Shown: positions 9,329 to 17,392 of the stretch, piece after piece
Layout of the letters: each line of letters opens with the position of its first letter
Position numbering within the stretch: the first letter of the stretch is position 1
Source of the DNA: Rhizomonospora bruguierae
GTDB taxonomy: Bacteria; Actinomycetota; Actinomycetes; Mycobacteriales; Micromonosporaceae
Reading direction: 5' to 3'
Assembly (NCBI RefSeq): GCF_018397995.1
Contig: NZ_BBQH01000031.1
Location: 1 to 60,593, forward strand
Length of the DNA: 60,593 nt
Made by a program: the position numbers and the translations under genes
Notes under the pieces: model-generated
What the model was told of the DNA's origin: nothing
Databases searched by the model: none
The model's input: only the letters and a program-made list of their open reading frames with translations

Positions 9329-9334
9329 ATCATA
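9329..9334 (-). promoter_or_regulatory. Possible -10 box for the liv operon
   Basis: Read on the minus strand this is TATGAT, close to the TATAAT consensus, 67 bases before the livH start in the pdtaR-livH gap. No convincing -35 is seen (TTCCGC at a 17-base spacing). The surrounding 60 bases are unusually AT-rich for the window. Confidence 0.3.
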
Positions 9335-9396
9335 ACGTGCGTCACAACCCGCGGAACGACCGTTACCGAACCGTTGTTCCCGGACAACACCGCTGC

Positions 9397-10014
9397 TCAG
9401 GACGGCGAGGGGGCGGTGCCCCCGGGCGACTCGGCGAGGATCCGGTCGGCTACCTCCCGCATCGTCATCCGGTGGTCCATCGCGGTGCGTTGGATCCACT
9501 TGAACGCCTGCGGCTCGCTCATCCCGTATGTGGTCATCAGCGTGCCCTTGGCCCGCTCAACCGCTTTGCGCGTCGCCAGCCGGTCGGTCAGCGACGCCAC
9601 CTCGGCCTCCAGCGCGGACACCTCGGAGAACCGGGACAGCGCGATCTCGATCGCCGGCACCAGGTCGCTCTTCTGGAACGGCTTGACCAGGTACGCCATC
9701 GCCCCCGCCGCGCGGGCCCGCTCGACCAGATCCCGCTGGCTGAACGCGGTCAGGATCACCACCGGGGCGAGCCGCTTCTCGGCGATCTTCTCCGCCGCGG
9801 CCAGGCCGTCCATGACCGGCATCTTGATGTCCATGATCACCAGGTCCGGGCGCAACTCCTCGGCCAGCGCGCAGGCGGCCTCCCCGTCGGCGGCCTCGCC
9901 GACCACCGCGTAGCCCTCCTCGACGAGCATCTCGGCCAGGTCCAGGCGGATCAGCGCCTCGTCCTCCGCGATCAGCACCCGGCGCTGGACGCCCGGCTCA
10001 GTCTCGGCCACCAA
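9397..10014 (-). CDS. pdtaR: ANTAR-domain response regulator, PdtaR type
   Basis: Transcription antiterminator response regulator that would bind RNA after phosphorylation. The 205-residue protein has a receiver domain with acidic pocket AEDEALIR, phosphoacceptor Asp in LVIMDIKMPVMDG, conserved Thr in ILTAFSQ and Lys in VKPFQK. A coiled linker (EVSALEAEVASLTDRL) follows, then an ANTAR domain around residues 140-195 (RKAVERAKGTLMTTYGMSEPQAFKWIQ). It matches M. tuberculosis PdtaR (Rv1626) in layout and in lying between pyk/tesB and polA. The cognate kinase is not in the window, as in mycobacteria, where PdtaS is unlinked. Start ATG at 10014. Confidence 0.93.
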   Translation of the reverse strand: MVAETEPGVQRRVLIAEDEALIRLDLAEMLVEEGYAVVGEAADGEAACALAEELRPDLVIMDIKMPVMDGLAAAEKIAEKRLAPVVILTAFSQRDLVERARAAGAMAYLVKPFQKSDLVPAIEIALSRFSEVSALEAEVASLTDRLATRKAVERAKGTLMTTYGMSEPQAFKWIQRTAMDHRMTMREVADRILAESPGGTAPSPS

Positions 10015-10131
10015 CCCTTACCCCCAACATGCTCGGTCCGCGTACCGCAGCCCTCAGCGTAGTGGGTATCCTGGTGCGATCCTGAACCGCTGCGGCACCG
10101 TTGCGGCCGGGAGCGCGTGAGTGAACGTGAA

Positions 10132-10208
10132 GCCCCTGTATCCCAATCGGCAGAGGAACGGAGCTCAAACCTCCGACAGTGTGGGTTCGAGTCCCACCGG
10201 GGGCACCA
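10132..10208 (+). tRNA. tRNA with anticodon CAA (Leu), class I body, CCA encoded
   Basis: A complete cloverleaf can be drawn. The acceptor GCCCCTG (10132-10138) pairs with CGGGGGC (10198-10204), followed by A73 and an encoded CCA. The anticodon stem CGGAG/CTCCG encloses loop CTCAAAC with anticodon CAA at 10166-10168, which reads the Leu codon UUG. The T arm is GTGGG-TTCGAGT-CCCAC. The variable region is only ACAGT (10176-10180), whereas bacterial tRNA-Leu is class II with a long variable arm. The D stem is weak (UCCC with AGGA, one C.A mismatch), though the D loop keeps GG. It is annotated as Leu by anticodon only; its true charging identity is uncertain. Confidence 0.8.
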
Positions 10209-10315
10209 CCGGGCCGTCAGCCCGTATTTCAATAGCGCAGCGTATCAACACGCGTCGCGTTCGGTATCGGCGACCGCCGACGCATTTCACATTTCCCGAC
10301 GCATAGGCTGGTCAT

Positions 10316-10333
10316 GGTTGCCGTCGCAACCAC
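10316..10333. promoter_or_regulatory. Palindrome upstream of lsr2
   Basis: TGGTTGCCGTCGCAACCA is a perfect inverted repeat with 7-base arms and a CGTC centre, 57 bases before the lsr2 start. It could be an operator or a leader hairpin. The flanking 10225-10390 region is relatively AT-rich, which suits Lsr2 autoregulation, but no binding site is proven. Confidence 0.35.
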
Positions 10334-10390
10334 CGATGAGCCATGCTGTCGATCAAGCGAAACGCGCTGTGCGCAGAAAGCCGGGGAAAG

Positions 10391-10744
10391 ATGGCGAAGC
10401 AGGTAATCACCAGCCTGATCGATGACATCGACGGAAAGCCCGCCGATCACACGATCGAGTTCGGGCTCGACGGCGTGGGCTACACGATCGACCTGTCCGA
10501 CAAGAACGCGGACAAGTTGCGCGCCGCGCTGCACCCGTACATCGAGGCGGGCAACCGGGTCGGCCGGGTCGGCGGCAGCAACCGCCCCGTCGCCCGCAGC
10601 CGGGGCGCCGCCACCACCCGGGCGAACCGGGACCAGACCGCGGCGATCCGCGAGTGGGCGGTCAACAACGGTTACGAGGTGTCGCACCGCGGCCGGATCC
10701 CGGCCAAGGTGGTCGAGGCGTACGAGGAGGCACACCGGCGCTGA
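10391..10744 (+). CDS. lsr2: Lsr2 nucleoid-associated silencer
   Basis: H-NS-like DNA-bridging protein that coats AT-rich, often foreign, DNA. At 117 residues it has the family length. The N-terminal dimerisation domain is [20 protein letters not shown] through [17 protein letters not shown] basic linker with [14 protein letters not shown] follows, and the C-terminal DNA-binding domain has the AT-hook-like RGR in [17 protein letters not shown] 10391 is preceded by GGGGAAAG; the in-frame ATG at 10343 would add 16 residues not found in Lsr2. It is monocistronic, closed by a terminator 27 bases after the stop. Confidence 0.96.
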   Translation: MAKQVITSLIDDIDGKPADHTIEFGLDGVGYTIDLSDKNADKLRAALHPYIEAGNRVGRVGGSNRPVARSRGAATTRANRDQTAAIREWAVNNGYEVSHRGRIPAKVVEAYEEAHRR

Positions 10745-10770
10745 CCACTGCCGTCGGAGCGCATTACGAA

Positions 10771-10798
10771 GGGGACCCGCAAATTACGTCGGGTCCCC
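10771..10798 (+). terminator. lsr2 terminator
   Basis: GGGGACCCG (10771-10779) pairs perfectly with CGGGTCCCC (10790-10798) around a 10-base AT-rich loop. It follows the lsr2 stop by 26 bases. The rest of the gap to 11003 holds nothing recognisable. Confidence 0.8.
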
Positions 10799-11003
10799 TC
10801 CGCCGTGCGCCACCGGGCGCGGCCCGGGTAACCGCCGGCGCCCGCCCATTGAGTATCGGACGGGTTCGCCAAAAGCCCTTGGCAGCCATTGTCCGGGCTG
10901 CATGTCGCGGCACCCGGCCCGCCGCCGACCCATTGCCGGGCATTGACGGCCCCCACCGCTGGCACCGATGCTGGGACGACACCGGGCAGGACGGGGGGTG
11001 GGC

Positions 11004-12125
11004 GTGACGAGTCTCGGCGACGGCGAGGGCGTCCCGCGGGTCCGCGGCCCCGTCGCCACCCACCTGCGCCGGCTCTGGCGCCGCCGCCGGTTCGTCGCCG
11101 CCCTCGCCGCCGTCCTGGTCGTCTCGGTGGCGCTGCTCCAGGCCTCGTTCGTGCCCGCCCTCGACCGGTACGCGGAGATCCTGGTCAACCTCGGCGCCAG
11201 CTTCCTCGGCGTGGTCGCCACGGTGCTGGTGCTGGAGCCGCTGATCGAGCGCTCCCGCACCCCCGAGGAGGTGATCCACTCCGAGTTCCCGTACAAGATG
11301 TTCCTCACCGGCGTCGACACGGCCGCCTACCACCTGCGCATCCTCGGCGCCTGGCCGTACGTCATGGACCACCCGTGGCGGGCCCGCTTCCTCGACGGGC
11401 TGCGCGCCGCCGCCGAGCGGGGGGTGCGCATCCAGATCCTCGTCCTCGACCCGGACAGCAAGGCCGCCGAGCAGCGCTCCCGGGACCTGGACAACCAGTT
11501 CGACGTGGCCCGGGTCATCAGCGAGGTACTCCAGGAATTCTGGCGGCTGCGCGCCGGCCTGCCCGACCGCGTCGCGGCGCACCTGGAGATCCGCGTCTAC
11601 TCGCTGCTCCCGCCGGCCCGCATGTACCGCTGGGACGCCCGGGCGATCAGCTCGTTCTTCCCGATGGGCAACTGGGTCGGCAGCGACATCAAGCACTACG
11701 AGACCAACATGAGCTCGCGCCTGGCCCAGTTCGTTGACGAGCAGTTCGAGCTGATCTGGCACGACGTGGACACCGTCTCGCTGGACGAGTACTTCCGGCT
11801 CTCGCTCGACCTGGCCGTGCCGGACTTCGGCTTCCTCTCCACCTCGCAGGAGTACGTGGTGCACGACGGCGTGCTGTACGTGGCCGCCCGGGAGATCGTC
11901 GAGGAGCTGTACCGGTTGCAGACCGCCGACCCGCTGCTGCGCCTGTGCAGCCGGGTCCGCGGCTTCGACCGGGGCGAGGACCGGCTCGCCATGGAGGTCA
12001 TCCCGCAGAGCCGGGCCCCGCGCGTGCGCGACCTGTTCCGCCGCAAGTACGGCCCGGCCAGCCCGCTGGACGGCGGCGGCTCGCTGCTCGCCCTGGCCAC
12101 CCGCCCGCGCGCCGGGCAACCGTGA
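11004..12125 (+). CDS. Two-helix membrane protein with a phospholipase D-like cytosolic domain
   Basis: 373 residues. A basic N-terminus (HLRRLWRRRR) leads into two hydrophobic segments, about residues 32-48 (FVAALAAVLVVSVALLQ) and 60-80 (ILVNLGASFLGVVATVLVLE). The rest resembles the PLD-like fold of DUF5919-type proteins: FLDGLRAAAERGVRIQILVLD (near 135-155), a long helix, LEIRVYSLLPPARMYRWD, and SRLAQFVDEQFELIW at its end. No HxKxxxxD catalytic motif is visible, so enzymatic activity is doubtful; a sensor or scaffold role is inference. GTG at 11004 is chosen for the GGACGGGGGG just upstream; GTG at 10998 is possible. It stands alone after lsr2. Confidence 0.75.
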   Translation: MTSLGDGEGVPRVRGPVATHLRRLWRRRRFVAALAAVLVVSVALLQASFVPALDRYAEILVNLGASFLGVVATVLVLEPLIERSRTPEEVIHSEFPYKMFLTGVDTAAYHLRILGAWPYVMDHPWRARFLDGLRAAAERGVRIQILVLDPDSKAAEQRSRDLDNQFDVARVISEVLQEFWRLRAGLPDRVAAHLEIRVYSLLPPARMYRWDARAISSFFPMGNWVGSDIKHYETNMSSRLAQFVDEQFELIWHDVDTVSLDEYFRLSLDLAVPDFGFLSTSQEYVVHDGVLYVAAREIVEELYRLQTADPLLRLCSRVRGFDRGEDRLAMEVIPQSRAPRVRDLFRRKYGPASPLDGGGSLLALATRPRAGQP

Positions 12126-12152
12126 CCGGTGCCCGCGCCGGCGGGGTCACGG
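12120..12152. terminator. Shared hairpin with both convergent stop codons in its arms
   Basis: CCGTGACC (12120-12127) and GGTCACGG (12145-12152) are perfect complements. They contain the plus-strand TGA (12123-12125) and the minus-strand TGA (12147-12149). The 17-base GC-rich loop may pair further. It is a probable bidirectional terminator. Confidence 0.5.
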
Positions 12153-14831
12153 GTCCCCGGGGCGGTGGATGGTGAAGATCAGGTCGACGACGAGGGCGGT
12201 CCACCCGGTCTGGTGCCAGGCGCCGAGGCCGGCACCGTTGTCGCCGTGGAAGTACTCGGGGAAGGCGATCAGGTCGCGCCAGTCCGGGTGGGTCTGGAAC
12301 AGGTCGCAGATGCCGTAGATGGGGCGCCAGCCCCACCGGTTGGGCAGGAACATCGAGACCAGGCGGCGGGACAGGTCGTCGGCGACCTCGGTGAGGGTGT
12401 GCTTCTGGCCGGAGCGGGCCGGGTACTCGACGGTGAGGTCGTCGCCGAAGAACCCGGCGAACCGGCGCAACGCCTCGATGAGCAGGTAGTTGACCGGCAT
12501 CCAGATCGGACCGCGCCAGTTGGAGTTGCCCCCGAACAGGCCGCTGGTGGACTCCGCCGGCTCGTACCCGACGGTGAAGTCGGCGCCGCCGAGGTGCACG
12601 GTGAACGGCTTGTCCAGGTGGCGGCGGGAGAGGGTGCGCAGCCCGTACGGTGAGAGGAACTCGTCCTTGTCCAGCATGCGGGCGAGGATCCGCACCAGTT
12701 GCTCCGGGCCGACCATGGCCAGCAGGCGCTGGGTCCAGCCCTGCGCCGAGACCCGGCGGGCGCCGATGACGTCCCGGTACTCGGGCTTGTTGGTGAGCAA
12801 CCAGCGCAGCCGGGCGGCCAGTTCCGGCATCCGGGCCAGTTGCCGGGAGGACAGCGTGGTGGTGGCACACAGCGGGAGCAGGCCCACCACGGAACGGACC
12901 TTCAGCGGGACCCTGCTGCCGTCGGGCAGGCGCAGCACGTCGTGGAAGAAGGCGTCCTCGGGGTCCCACAGGCCCTGCTCGTACGCGGCGGCGGCGATGT
13001 AGCTGAAGTGCTCGAGGAACTTCGTCGCCAGGTCCGTGTAGGTGTGGTCGTGCTGGGCCAGGGTCACCGCCATGTCCAGCATGTTCAGCGCGTACATGGC
13101 CATCCAACCGGTGCCGTCGGACTGCTCCAGCACGCCGGCGACGGGCAGGGCGGCGGACCGGTCGAACGGGCCGACGTTGTCCAGCCCGAGGAAGCCGCCC
13201 TCGAAGACGTTGTTGCCGCCGGTGTCCTTGCGGTTGACCCACCAGGTGAAGTTCAGCAGCAGCTTGTGCATGACCCGCTTGAGGAAGTCGTGGTCGCCGC
13301 CGCCGTCGATCTCGAAGACCCGCAGCGCCGCCCAGGCGTGCACCGGCGGGTTCACGTCGCCGAACGCCCACTCGTACGCCGGGATCTGCCCGTTGGGGTG
13401 CAGGTACCACTCGCGCAGCAGCAACAGCAGTTGCGCCTTGGCGAAGCCGGGGTCCACCCGGGCGATGGTCACGCAGTGGAACGCCAGGTCCCAGGCGGCG
13501 TACCAGGGGTACTCCCACGGGTCCGGCATGGAGATGACGTCGAAGCTGTTCATGTGCCACCAGGCGCTGTTGCGCCCGTGCCGGCGGCCGGCGGGGGGTG
13601 GCGCGCCGGCCGGGTCGCCGTCCAGCCAGCGCGCCACGTCGAAGTGGTAGAACTGCTTGCCCCACATCAGCCCGGCGATGGCCTGGCGGGCCACCAGGCG
13701 TTCCTGCTCGCTGGCGGCGGCGGGGATGAGGTCGGCGAAGAACTCGTCCGCGTCGGCGCGGCGGTCGGCCACGACCCGGGCGAAGCCGTCGCCGAGGTCG
13801 AGGGCGGGCGCCTGCCCGGTGCCCGGCGGCGGGCTGGTGACCGCGAGCCGCAGCCGGATCTTGACACTGTCGCCGCCGGGCACGGTAAGGCGGTAGTGCA
13901 GCGCCCCCTTGGTGCCCACGCCCGCCGGGTTGACCGTGTCGGCACCGTTCACGACGTGGTCGTTGATGCCGTCCTTCGGGTACGGGGCGCCGCCGTCGTA
14001 TCCCCAGAGGCGCCTGGCGTTGGACTCGTTGTCGCAGACCAGCGGGGTGGGCGCTCCCTCCGCCGCTCCCCCCGCGTCATCGCCTTGGAGGACCAACTGG
14101 CCGAGCACCCGGTGCTGCCCCACCAGCCGGCCACCCTCGGCGGTCAGCACCGGCTTCCGCTCCCACCCGGGCAGACCCCAGGACCACGTGTTGCGGAACC
14201 ACAGCGTGGGCAGCACGTGCAGGGTGGCCGCCCCGGGCGCCCGGTTCGCCACGGTGATCTCGACGCACAGGTCGGTCGGGCCCGCCTTGGCGTAGTCGAC
14301 CGTCACCGCCCAGTACCGGTCGTCGTCGAACGCGCCGGTGTCCACCAGTTCGTACTCGGGCTCGTCGCGCCCCCGCGCGGCGTTGACCGCGACCAGTTCG
14401 TCGTACGGGAAGGCGCGCTGCGGGTAGTGGTACCGCCAGGTCATCCACGAGTGGGTGGGCGTGGAGTCGAGGTACCACCAGTACTCCTTGGCGTCCTCGC
14501 CGTGGTTGCCGCCGTCGCCGCCCAGGCCGAACATGCGTTCCTTGAGGATGGGGTCCTGACCGTTCCACAGCGCCAGCCCGAAGCAGAACGTCTGCCGGTC
14601 GTCGCAGACGCCCGCCATGCCGTCCTCGTTCCACCGGTAGGCCCGGGAGCGGGCGTGGTCGTGCGGGAAGTAGTCCCAGGCGGTGCCGTACTCGCTGTAG
14701 TCCTCGCGAACCGTGCCCCAGGCCCGCTCGGCGACGTACGGGCCCCACGAGCGCCAGGGCGTCCCGCCGGCATCCGCCTCGGCCAGCCGCGCCCGCTCGG
14801 CGCCCCCGACCGGCGCGGCAGACCGCTCCAT
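12147..14831 (-). CDS. GH63-like (alpha/alpha)6-barrel glucosidase
   Basis: About 894 residues, the size of the actinobacterial glucosidase / mannosylglycerate hydrolase-like group of GH63. The N-terminal half is a beta-rich domain (WGTVREDYSEYGTAWDYF, ERMFGLGGDGGNHGEDAKEY, ATLHVLPTLWFRNTWSWG). The C-terminal barrel begins near residue 390 and contains WEYPWYAAWDLAFHC (probable catalytic Asp region), EWAFGDVNPPVHAWAA and GGNSNWRGPIWMPVNYLLIEAL. There is no signal peptide, so it is likely cytosolic and acts on a glucoside or storage glycan; the substrate is not identifiable. ATG 14831 fits family N-termini; GTG 14870 or 14867 remains possible. It is divergent from the debranching enzyme 94 bases away. 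Confidence 0.85.
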   Translation of the reverse strand: MERSAAPVGGAERARLAEADAGGTPWRSWGPYVAERAWGTVREDYSEYGTAWDYFPHDHARSRAYRWNEDGMAGVCDDRQTFCFGLALWNGQDPILKERMFGLGGDGGNHGEDAKEYWWYLDSTPTHSWMTWRYHYPQRAFPYDELVAVNAARGRDEPEYELVDTGAFDDDRYWAVTVDYAKAGPTDLCVEITVANRAPGAATLHVLPTLWFRNTWSWGLPGWERKPVLTAEGGRLVGQHRVLGQLVLQGDDAGGAAEGAPTPLVCDNESNARRLWGYDGGAPYPKDGINDHVVNGADTVNPAGVGTKGALHYRLTVPGGDSVKIRLRLAVTSPPPGTGQAPALDLGDGFARVVADRRADADEFFADLIPAAASEQERLVARQAIAGLMWGKQFYHFDVARWLDGDPAGAPPPAGRRHGRNSAWWHMNSFDVISMPDPWEYPWYAAWDLAFHCVTIARVDPGFAKAQLLLLLREWYLHPNGQIPAYEWAFGDVNPPVHAWAALRVFEIDGGGDHDFLKRVMHKLLLNFTWWVNRKDTGGNNVFEGGFLGLDNVGPFDRSAALPVAGVLEQSDGTGWMAMYALNMLDMAVTLAQHDHTYTDLATKFLEHFSYIAAAAYEQGLWDPEDAFFHDVLRLPDGSRVPLKVRSVVGLLPLCATTTLSSRQLARMPELAARLRWLLTNKPEYRDVIGARRVSAQGWTQRLLAMVGPEQLVRILARMLDKDEFLSPYGLRTLSRRHLDKPFTVHLGGADFTVGYEPAESTSGLFGGNSNWRGPIWMPVNYLLIEALRRFAGFFGDDLTVEYPARSGQKHTLTEVADDLSRRLVSMFLPNRWGWRPIYGICDLFQTHPDWRDLIAFPEYFHGDNGAGLGAWHQTGWTALVVDLIFTIHRPGDP

Positions 14832-14925
14832 TCCGCCTGTCGCCCCCGTCCCGCGCGCCCGATCCACCACACTGACATTCTGCGTCGGCACTGGTCGCGC
14901 CGGCCTGTCTGTACGAAGGGTAGCC

Positions 14926-16863
14926 ATGATCCCAATCAGCTTCGGCCCGCAGGTATGCGGGGACCTCGCCGCGAGCGCCGCGCGGGAATGGCTCGTGCCG
15001 GACGGCTGCGGCGGGTACGCCATGGGCACGGTCGGCGGGCTGCTCTCCCGCCGGTACCACGGGCTGCTGGTCGCGGCCGGTGACGTGCCGGCGCGGCGGC
15101 ACGTGGGGCTGGTCGCCCTGGACCCGGTGCTGCGCCTGCCCTCGGGCACCCAGGTGCGCCTCGGCGTGCACGAGTGGCGGGACGGCGTGGTCGAGCCGCG
15201 GGGCCACATCCACCTGGAGCGCTTCGACCTGGTGGACGGGCTGCCCCGGTGGCGCTGGCGGGTCGGCGACGTGGTGCTGGAGCGGGAACTGGCGACGGTG
15301 CACGGGCGGCCGGCGGTCGCGGTGGTGCACCGCCTGCTGGCCGGCGGCCAGGTTCGGCTGGGCTTGGACGCCCTGTGCACCTGGCGGGACGCGCACGGCG
15401 AGCGCACCGCGGGCGGGCCACCCCCGGTGGTCACCCCCGCCGCCGGGGGCGTCACCGTGGAGGACGCCTACCGGATCAGCGGGCCGGGGTGGGAACCGAC
15501 CGGGCAGTGGTGGTACGGCGCGTACCACCGGGCGGAGGCGGAGCGTGGGCTGAACCCGGTCGAGGACCTGTGGTACGCGGGCCGGTTCACCGCCACCCTC
15601 GACGAGCCCGGCGCGACGGTCGAGGTGGTGGCCTGGGCGGGCGACCTGACCGACCCACCCCCGCCCGCCACCCGGGTCGTCGCCGCCGCGCAGGAACGCA
15701 ACCGGACGGTGGTGGCGGCCGTCCGGCCCGCCGACCCGGTGGACGCCACCCTCGCCCTGGCCGCCGACGCGTTCGTGGTCACCACGCCGGCCGGGCCGGA
15801 CGTCGTCGCCGGGTACCCGTGGTTCGGCGCCTGGTCGCGGGACACGATGATCGCGTACGAGGGGCTGTTCCTGACCACGGGGCGCGCCGCCCAGGGGCGG
15901 GAACTGCTGCGCGGGTACGCGGCCACGCTGTCGGAGGGGATGCTGGCCAACACGGCGGATACGGGGCACACCGAGTACAACACCGTGGACGCGACGCTGT
16001 GGTTCGTGCACGCGGTGGAGCGGCACGTGGCGGCCACCGGCGACACGGACCTGGCCGCCGACCTGCTGCCCGCCCTGCGGAGGGTGGTCGACGCGCACCT
16101 CAAGGGCACCCGGTACGGCATCCAGGTGGACCCGGCCGACGGCCTGCTCGACTCCGGCGCCGCCGGCGTGGCGCTCACCTGGATGGACGCCCGGGTCAAC
16201 GGGGTGCCGGTGACGCCCCGGGCGGGCAAACCGGTCGAGGTCAACGCGCTGTGGGTGAACGCGCTGGCGGCGGTGGGCGCGCTCGCCGAGCGGGTCGGCG
16301 GGGAGCCCGGCGCCGCCGTGGACGCGCACCGCGCCGCCCGCGCCGCCTTCCGGCGCCGCTTCCCGGCGCCCTCGGGCTGGCTGTACGACGTGCTCGACGC
16401 GCCACCGCAGCCGTACCCGCTCGGCGGCGGGGACGAGCGGCACCCGGACGACTCGCTGCGCCCCAACCAGCTACTCGCCTGGTCGCTGCCGTACGCGCCG
16501 CTGCCCCCCGAACCGGCCGCCCTGCGGGCCGTCGAGGCCGGCCTGCTGACGCCGCTCGGCCCGCGCAGCCTGGCCCCCGGCGAGCCCGGATACCTGGGCA
16601 GCCACCGGGGCGCCCCGGCGGAACGGGACGCCGCCTACCACATGGGCACGGTGTGGCCCTGGTTGGTCGGCCCGTACGCGGACGTCCGACGGAAGGCCGG
16701 CCTGGCGCCCGGCGAGCCGTTCGCCGGGCTCGAAGCGCATCTCGGCGAGTTCGGCCTGGGCTCGATCTCCGAGACGGCGGACGGCCGGCCGCCGCACTCC
16801 GCCACCGGATGCCCCTTCCAGGCGTGGTCGGTCGGCGAACTGCTACGCGTCCGCCGGGGCTGA
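14926..16863 (+). CDS. Amylo-alpha-1,6-glucosidase / glycogen debranching enzyme family
   Basis: 645 residues of the GDE_C-type debranching family (archaeal-type glycogen debranching). The N-terminal domain starts with EWLVPDGCGGYAMGTVGG and RRYHGLLVAA, the family's opening motif. The (alpha/alpha)6 catalytic barrel contains WFGAWSRDTMIAYEGLF, NTADTGHTEYNTVDATLWF, DARVNGVPVTPRAGKPVEVN and YHMGTVWPWLVGPYADV. It would cleave alpha-1,6 branch points of glycogen or a related glucan in the cytosol. ATG 14926 has GAAGGG five bases upstream and the conserved start follows directly; the frame remains open to 14713, over the divergent gene, and that extension was rejected. It is paired divergently with the GH63-like gene. 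Confidence 0.88.
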   Translation: MIPISFGPQVCGDLAASAAREWLVPDGCGGYAMGTVGGLLSRRYHGLLVAAGDVPARRHVGLVALDPVLRLPSGTQVRLGVHEWRDGVVEPRGHIHLERFDLVDGLPRWRWRVGDVVLERELATVHGRPAVAVVHRLLAGGQVRLGLDALCTWRDAHGERTAGGPPPVVTPAAGGVTVEDAYRISGPGWEPTGQWWYGAYHRAEAERGLNPVEDLWYAGRFTATLDEPGATVEVVAWAGDLTDPPPPATRVVAAAQERNRTVVAAVRPADPVDATLALAADAFVVTTPAGPDVVAGYPWFGAWSRDTMIAYEGLFLTTGRAAQGRELLRGYAATLSEGMLANTADTGHTEYNTVDATLWFVHAVERHVAATGDTDLAADLLPALRRVVDAHLKGTRYGIQVDPADGLLDSGAAGVALTWMDARVNGVPVTPRAGKPVEVNALWVNALAAVGALAERVGGEPGAAVDAHRAARAAFRRRFPAPSGWLYDVLDAPPQPYPLGGGDERHPDDSLRPNQLLAWSLPYAPLPPEPAALRAVEAGLLTPLGPRSLAPGEPGYLGSHRGAPAERDAAYHMGTVWPWLVGPYADVRRKAGLAPGEPFAGLEAHLGEFGLGSISETADGRPPHSATGCPFQAWSVGELLRVRRG

Positions 16864-16876
16864 TCCGACGGCGCGG

Positions 16877-17371
16877 TCAGACCCAGGCATCGGGGTCGGC
16901 GGCGAGGGTACGGACCCGCTCGGGGAGATCGTTGGCGGCCACGTCGGCGACCGTGACCAGTTCGAGGATCTCCCGCTCGCTCGCGCGCAGGGCGATCCAC
17001 ACGTCCTGGAGGGCGGTGGCGGCGCCGCGGTAGCCGAGATCCTCGGGGCGCTGGCCCCGGACGTTGGCGAGCGGGCCGTCCACGACCCGGATGATGTCGG
17101 CGAGCGTGATCTCGGCCGGCGGGCGGGCCAGCCAGTACCCGCCCTCCGGGCCGCGCTGGGCCTGGACGATGCCGCCCCGGCGCAGTTGCAACAGGATGCT
17201 CTCGAGAAACTTCGGCGGGACGTCCTGGGCGCGGGCGATCTGCTCGGCGGTCATCGGCGCGCGCCGCGGCCCACCGCCGGCCGGGGCGCCCGGCGCCGCC
17301 GCCGAGGCGCCGGCGGCGGCGAGTTCCACGACGGCACGCAGGGCATAGTCGACCCGGGCGGAGAGACGCAT
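16877..17371 (-). CDS. Rrf2-family transcriptional regulator
   Basis: 164 residues. The winged-helix Rrf2 pattern is clear: MRLSARVDYALRAVVELAA at the start, a Gly/Pro/Ala insertion (about 22-38), then TAEQIARAQDVPPKFLESIL and RGGIVQAQRGPEGGYWLARP. The Fe-S cysteine cluster of IscR/NsrR/RsrR-type members is absent; the protein has no cysteine at all, so it cannot sense through an Fe-S centre in the usual way. It is the last gene of a pyk-tesB-rrf2 run, 21 bases after tesB. Targets are unknown. Confidence 0.88.
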   Translation of the reverse strand: MRLSARVDYALRAVVELAAAGASAAAPGAPAGGGPRRAPMTAEQIARAQDVPPKFLESILLQLRRGGIVQAQRGPEGGYWLARPPAEITLADIIRVVDGPLANVRGQRPEDLGYRGAATALQDVWIALRASEREILELVTVADVAANDLPERVRTLAADPDAWV

Positions 17372-17392
17372 GCGGTCAGTATCTCCCGGAGA

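Noticed and set aside
10132-10208. tRNA 3' end as a phage or ICE attachment site
   Set aside because: No integrase, no duplicated tRNA tail and no foreign gene block follows; lsr2 comes next.
14833-15455. N-terminal extension of the GH63-like gene to 15455
   Set aside because: It overlaps the debranching enzyme, whose start and codon bias are clear; the extended peptide is Arg/Pro/Ser-rich shadow.
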